Both the position numbers and the translations under genes were made by a program. 32,936 bases of DNA from Oligoflexales bacterium. Lineage in GTDB: Bacteria; Bdellovibrionota_B; Oligoflexia; Oligoflexales; Bog-1112. Below the pieces are notes generated by a model. That model searched no databases and was not told the origin of the DNA. It saw nothing but the letters and a program-made list of their open reading frames with translations. Shown piece after piece: positions 32,802-32,936 of the stretch (its first letter is position 1; each line of letters opens with the position of its first letter). Location: NCBI GenBank assembly GCA_017985985.1, contig JAGNWK010000025.1, positions 1-32,936 of the forward strand, in the 5' to 3' direction.

Positions 32802-32936
32802 GTGGACAAGAACTTTTTAAAAGAGCTTGAGATACAGAATCTGAATGCAGGGGCCTCTACAGGGACTCAGTGGATTCAAAGTAAGGGCGGACATCTAGAC
32901 TCATTGTCCCCAGTTGATGGTCATAAGATAGCCTCT
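32802..32936 (+). CDS. Aldehyde dehydrogenase, ALDH7-type (piperideine-6-carboxylate/aminoadipate semialdehyde), N-terminal 45 codons
   Basis: The frame from GTG 32802 runs to the window end. GGAG (32793-32796) lies 5 nt upstream. The residues NAGASTGTQWI (15-25), then LDSLSPVDGHKIAS (32-45), match the N-terminus of ALDH7A1-like dehydrogenases, which oxidise aminoadipate semialdehyde in lysine breakdown. The nucleotide-binding and catalytic parts are outside the window, so activity cannot be judged. The two terminators before it indicate that it has its own promoter or another start of transcription, not yet visible. Confidence 0.75.
   Translation, partial: MDKNFLKELEIQNLNAGASTGTQWIQSKGGHLDSLSPVDGHKIAS

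Overview
The window reads as chromosomal DNA of a Gram-negative bacterium with a two-membrane envelope. It carries SecA, HflK/HflC, an M23 envelope peptidase, a TolQ/TolR-type cluster, an outer-membrane beta-barrel and an E. coli-type PepN. RNase J, a fused E1 alpha/beta dehydrogenase, a Fis-like protein, FHA-type HD-GYP signalling and a TolQ plus two TolR arrangement with a long membrane partner together fit a deltaproteobacterial relative (Bdellovibrionota/Oligoflexia or Myxococcota-like) better than an enteric. This placement is inference, because no rRNA gene is present. TTG and GTG starts are common. No tRNA, rRNA, CRISPR array, transposase or phage gene was recognised.

Layout. 1-6.3 kb: a 3'-truncated NSS-type transporter, pepN, then oleA and oleB (head-to-head hydrocarbon/beta-lactone pathway) and a PilZ protein that converges on oleB. 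6.4-8.8 kb: a fused 2-oxoacid dehydrogenase E1. 8.8-9.36 kb: a non-coding stretch rich in hairpins. 9.36-12.9 kb: a basic coiled-coil protein, mutY and hflK-hflC. 13.0-24.5 kb: a long minus-strand block, in transcription order fis, HD-GYP, tolQ-like, tolR-like 1, tolR-like 2, a 430-residue membrane protein, RNase J, Nudix, M23 peptidase and secA. 24.9-28.7 kb: grpE, lon and a small membrane protein. 29.1-32.9 kb: accessory exported proteins, an outer-membrane barrel with a well-formed promoter and terminator, and the first 45 codons of an ALDH7-type aldehyde dehydrogenase cut by the window end.

How the genes work together. Much of the window is protein quality control and envelope biogenesis: Lon, GrpE, HflKC, SecA and M23. 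RNA turnover and nucleotide clean-up (RNase J, Nudix, MutY) and cyclic-di-GMP signalling (PilZ, HD-GYP) are also represented. The tolQ/tolR cluster resembles energised trans-envelope machines such as Agl/Glt or Tol/Exb, but none of its three subunits shows the acidic membrane residue expected for proton use.

Non-coding structure is unusually rich. Three dispersed repeat families are visible. Family 1 is a MITE-like palindromic element with CCTGTCTAAGTATT termini, five loci, two of them internally amplified. Family 2 is a GCAAGGAGG hairpin element placed behind plus-strand genes and able to form terminators. Family 3 is an element with an identical 18-mer that lies just upstream of two unrelated genes. 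Other candidates are an SD-masking hairpin before the M23-secA pair, a perfect palindrome inside the promoter spacer of the outer-membrane protein gene, and a probable AUU start for tolR-like 2.
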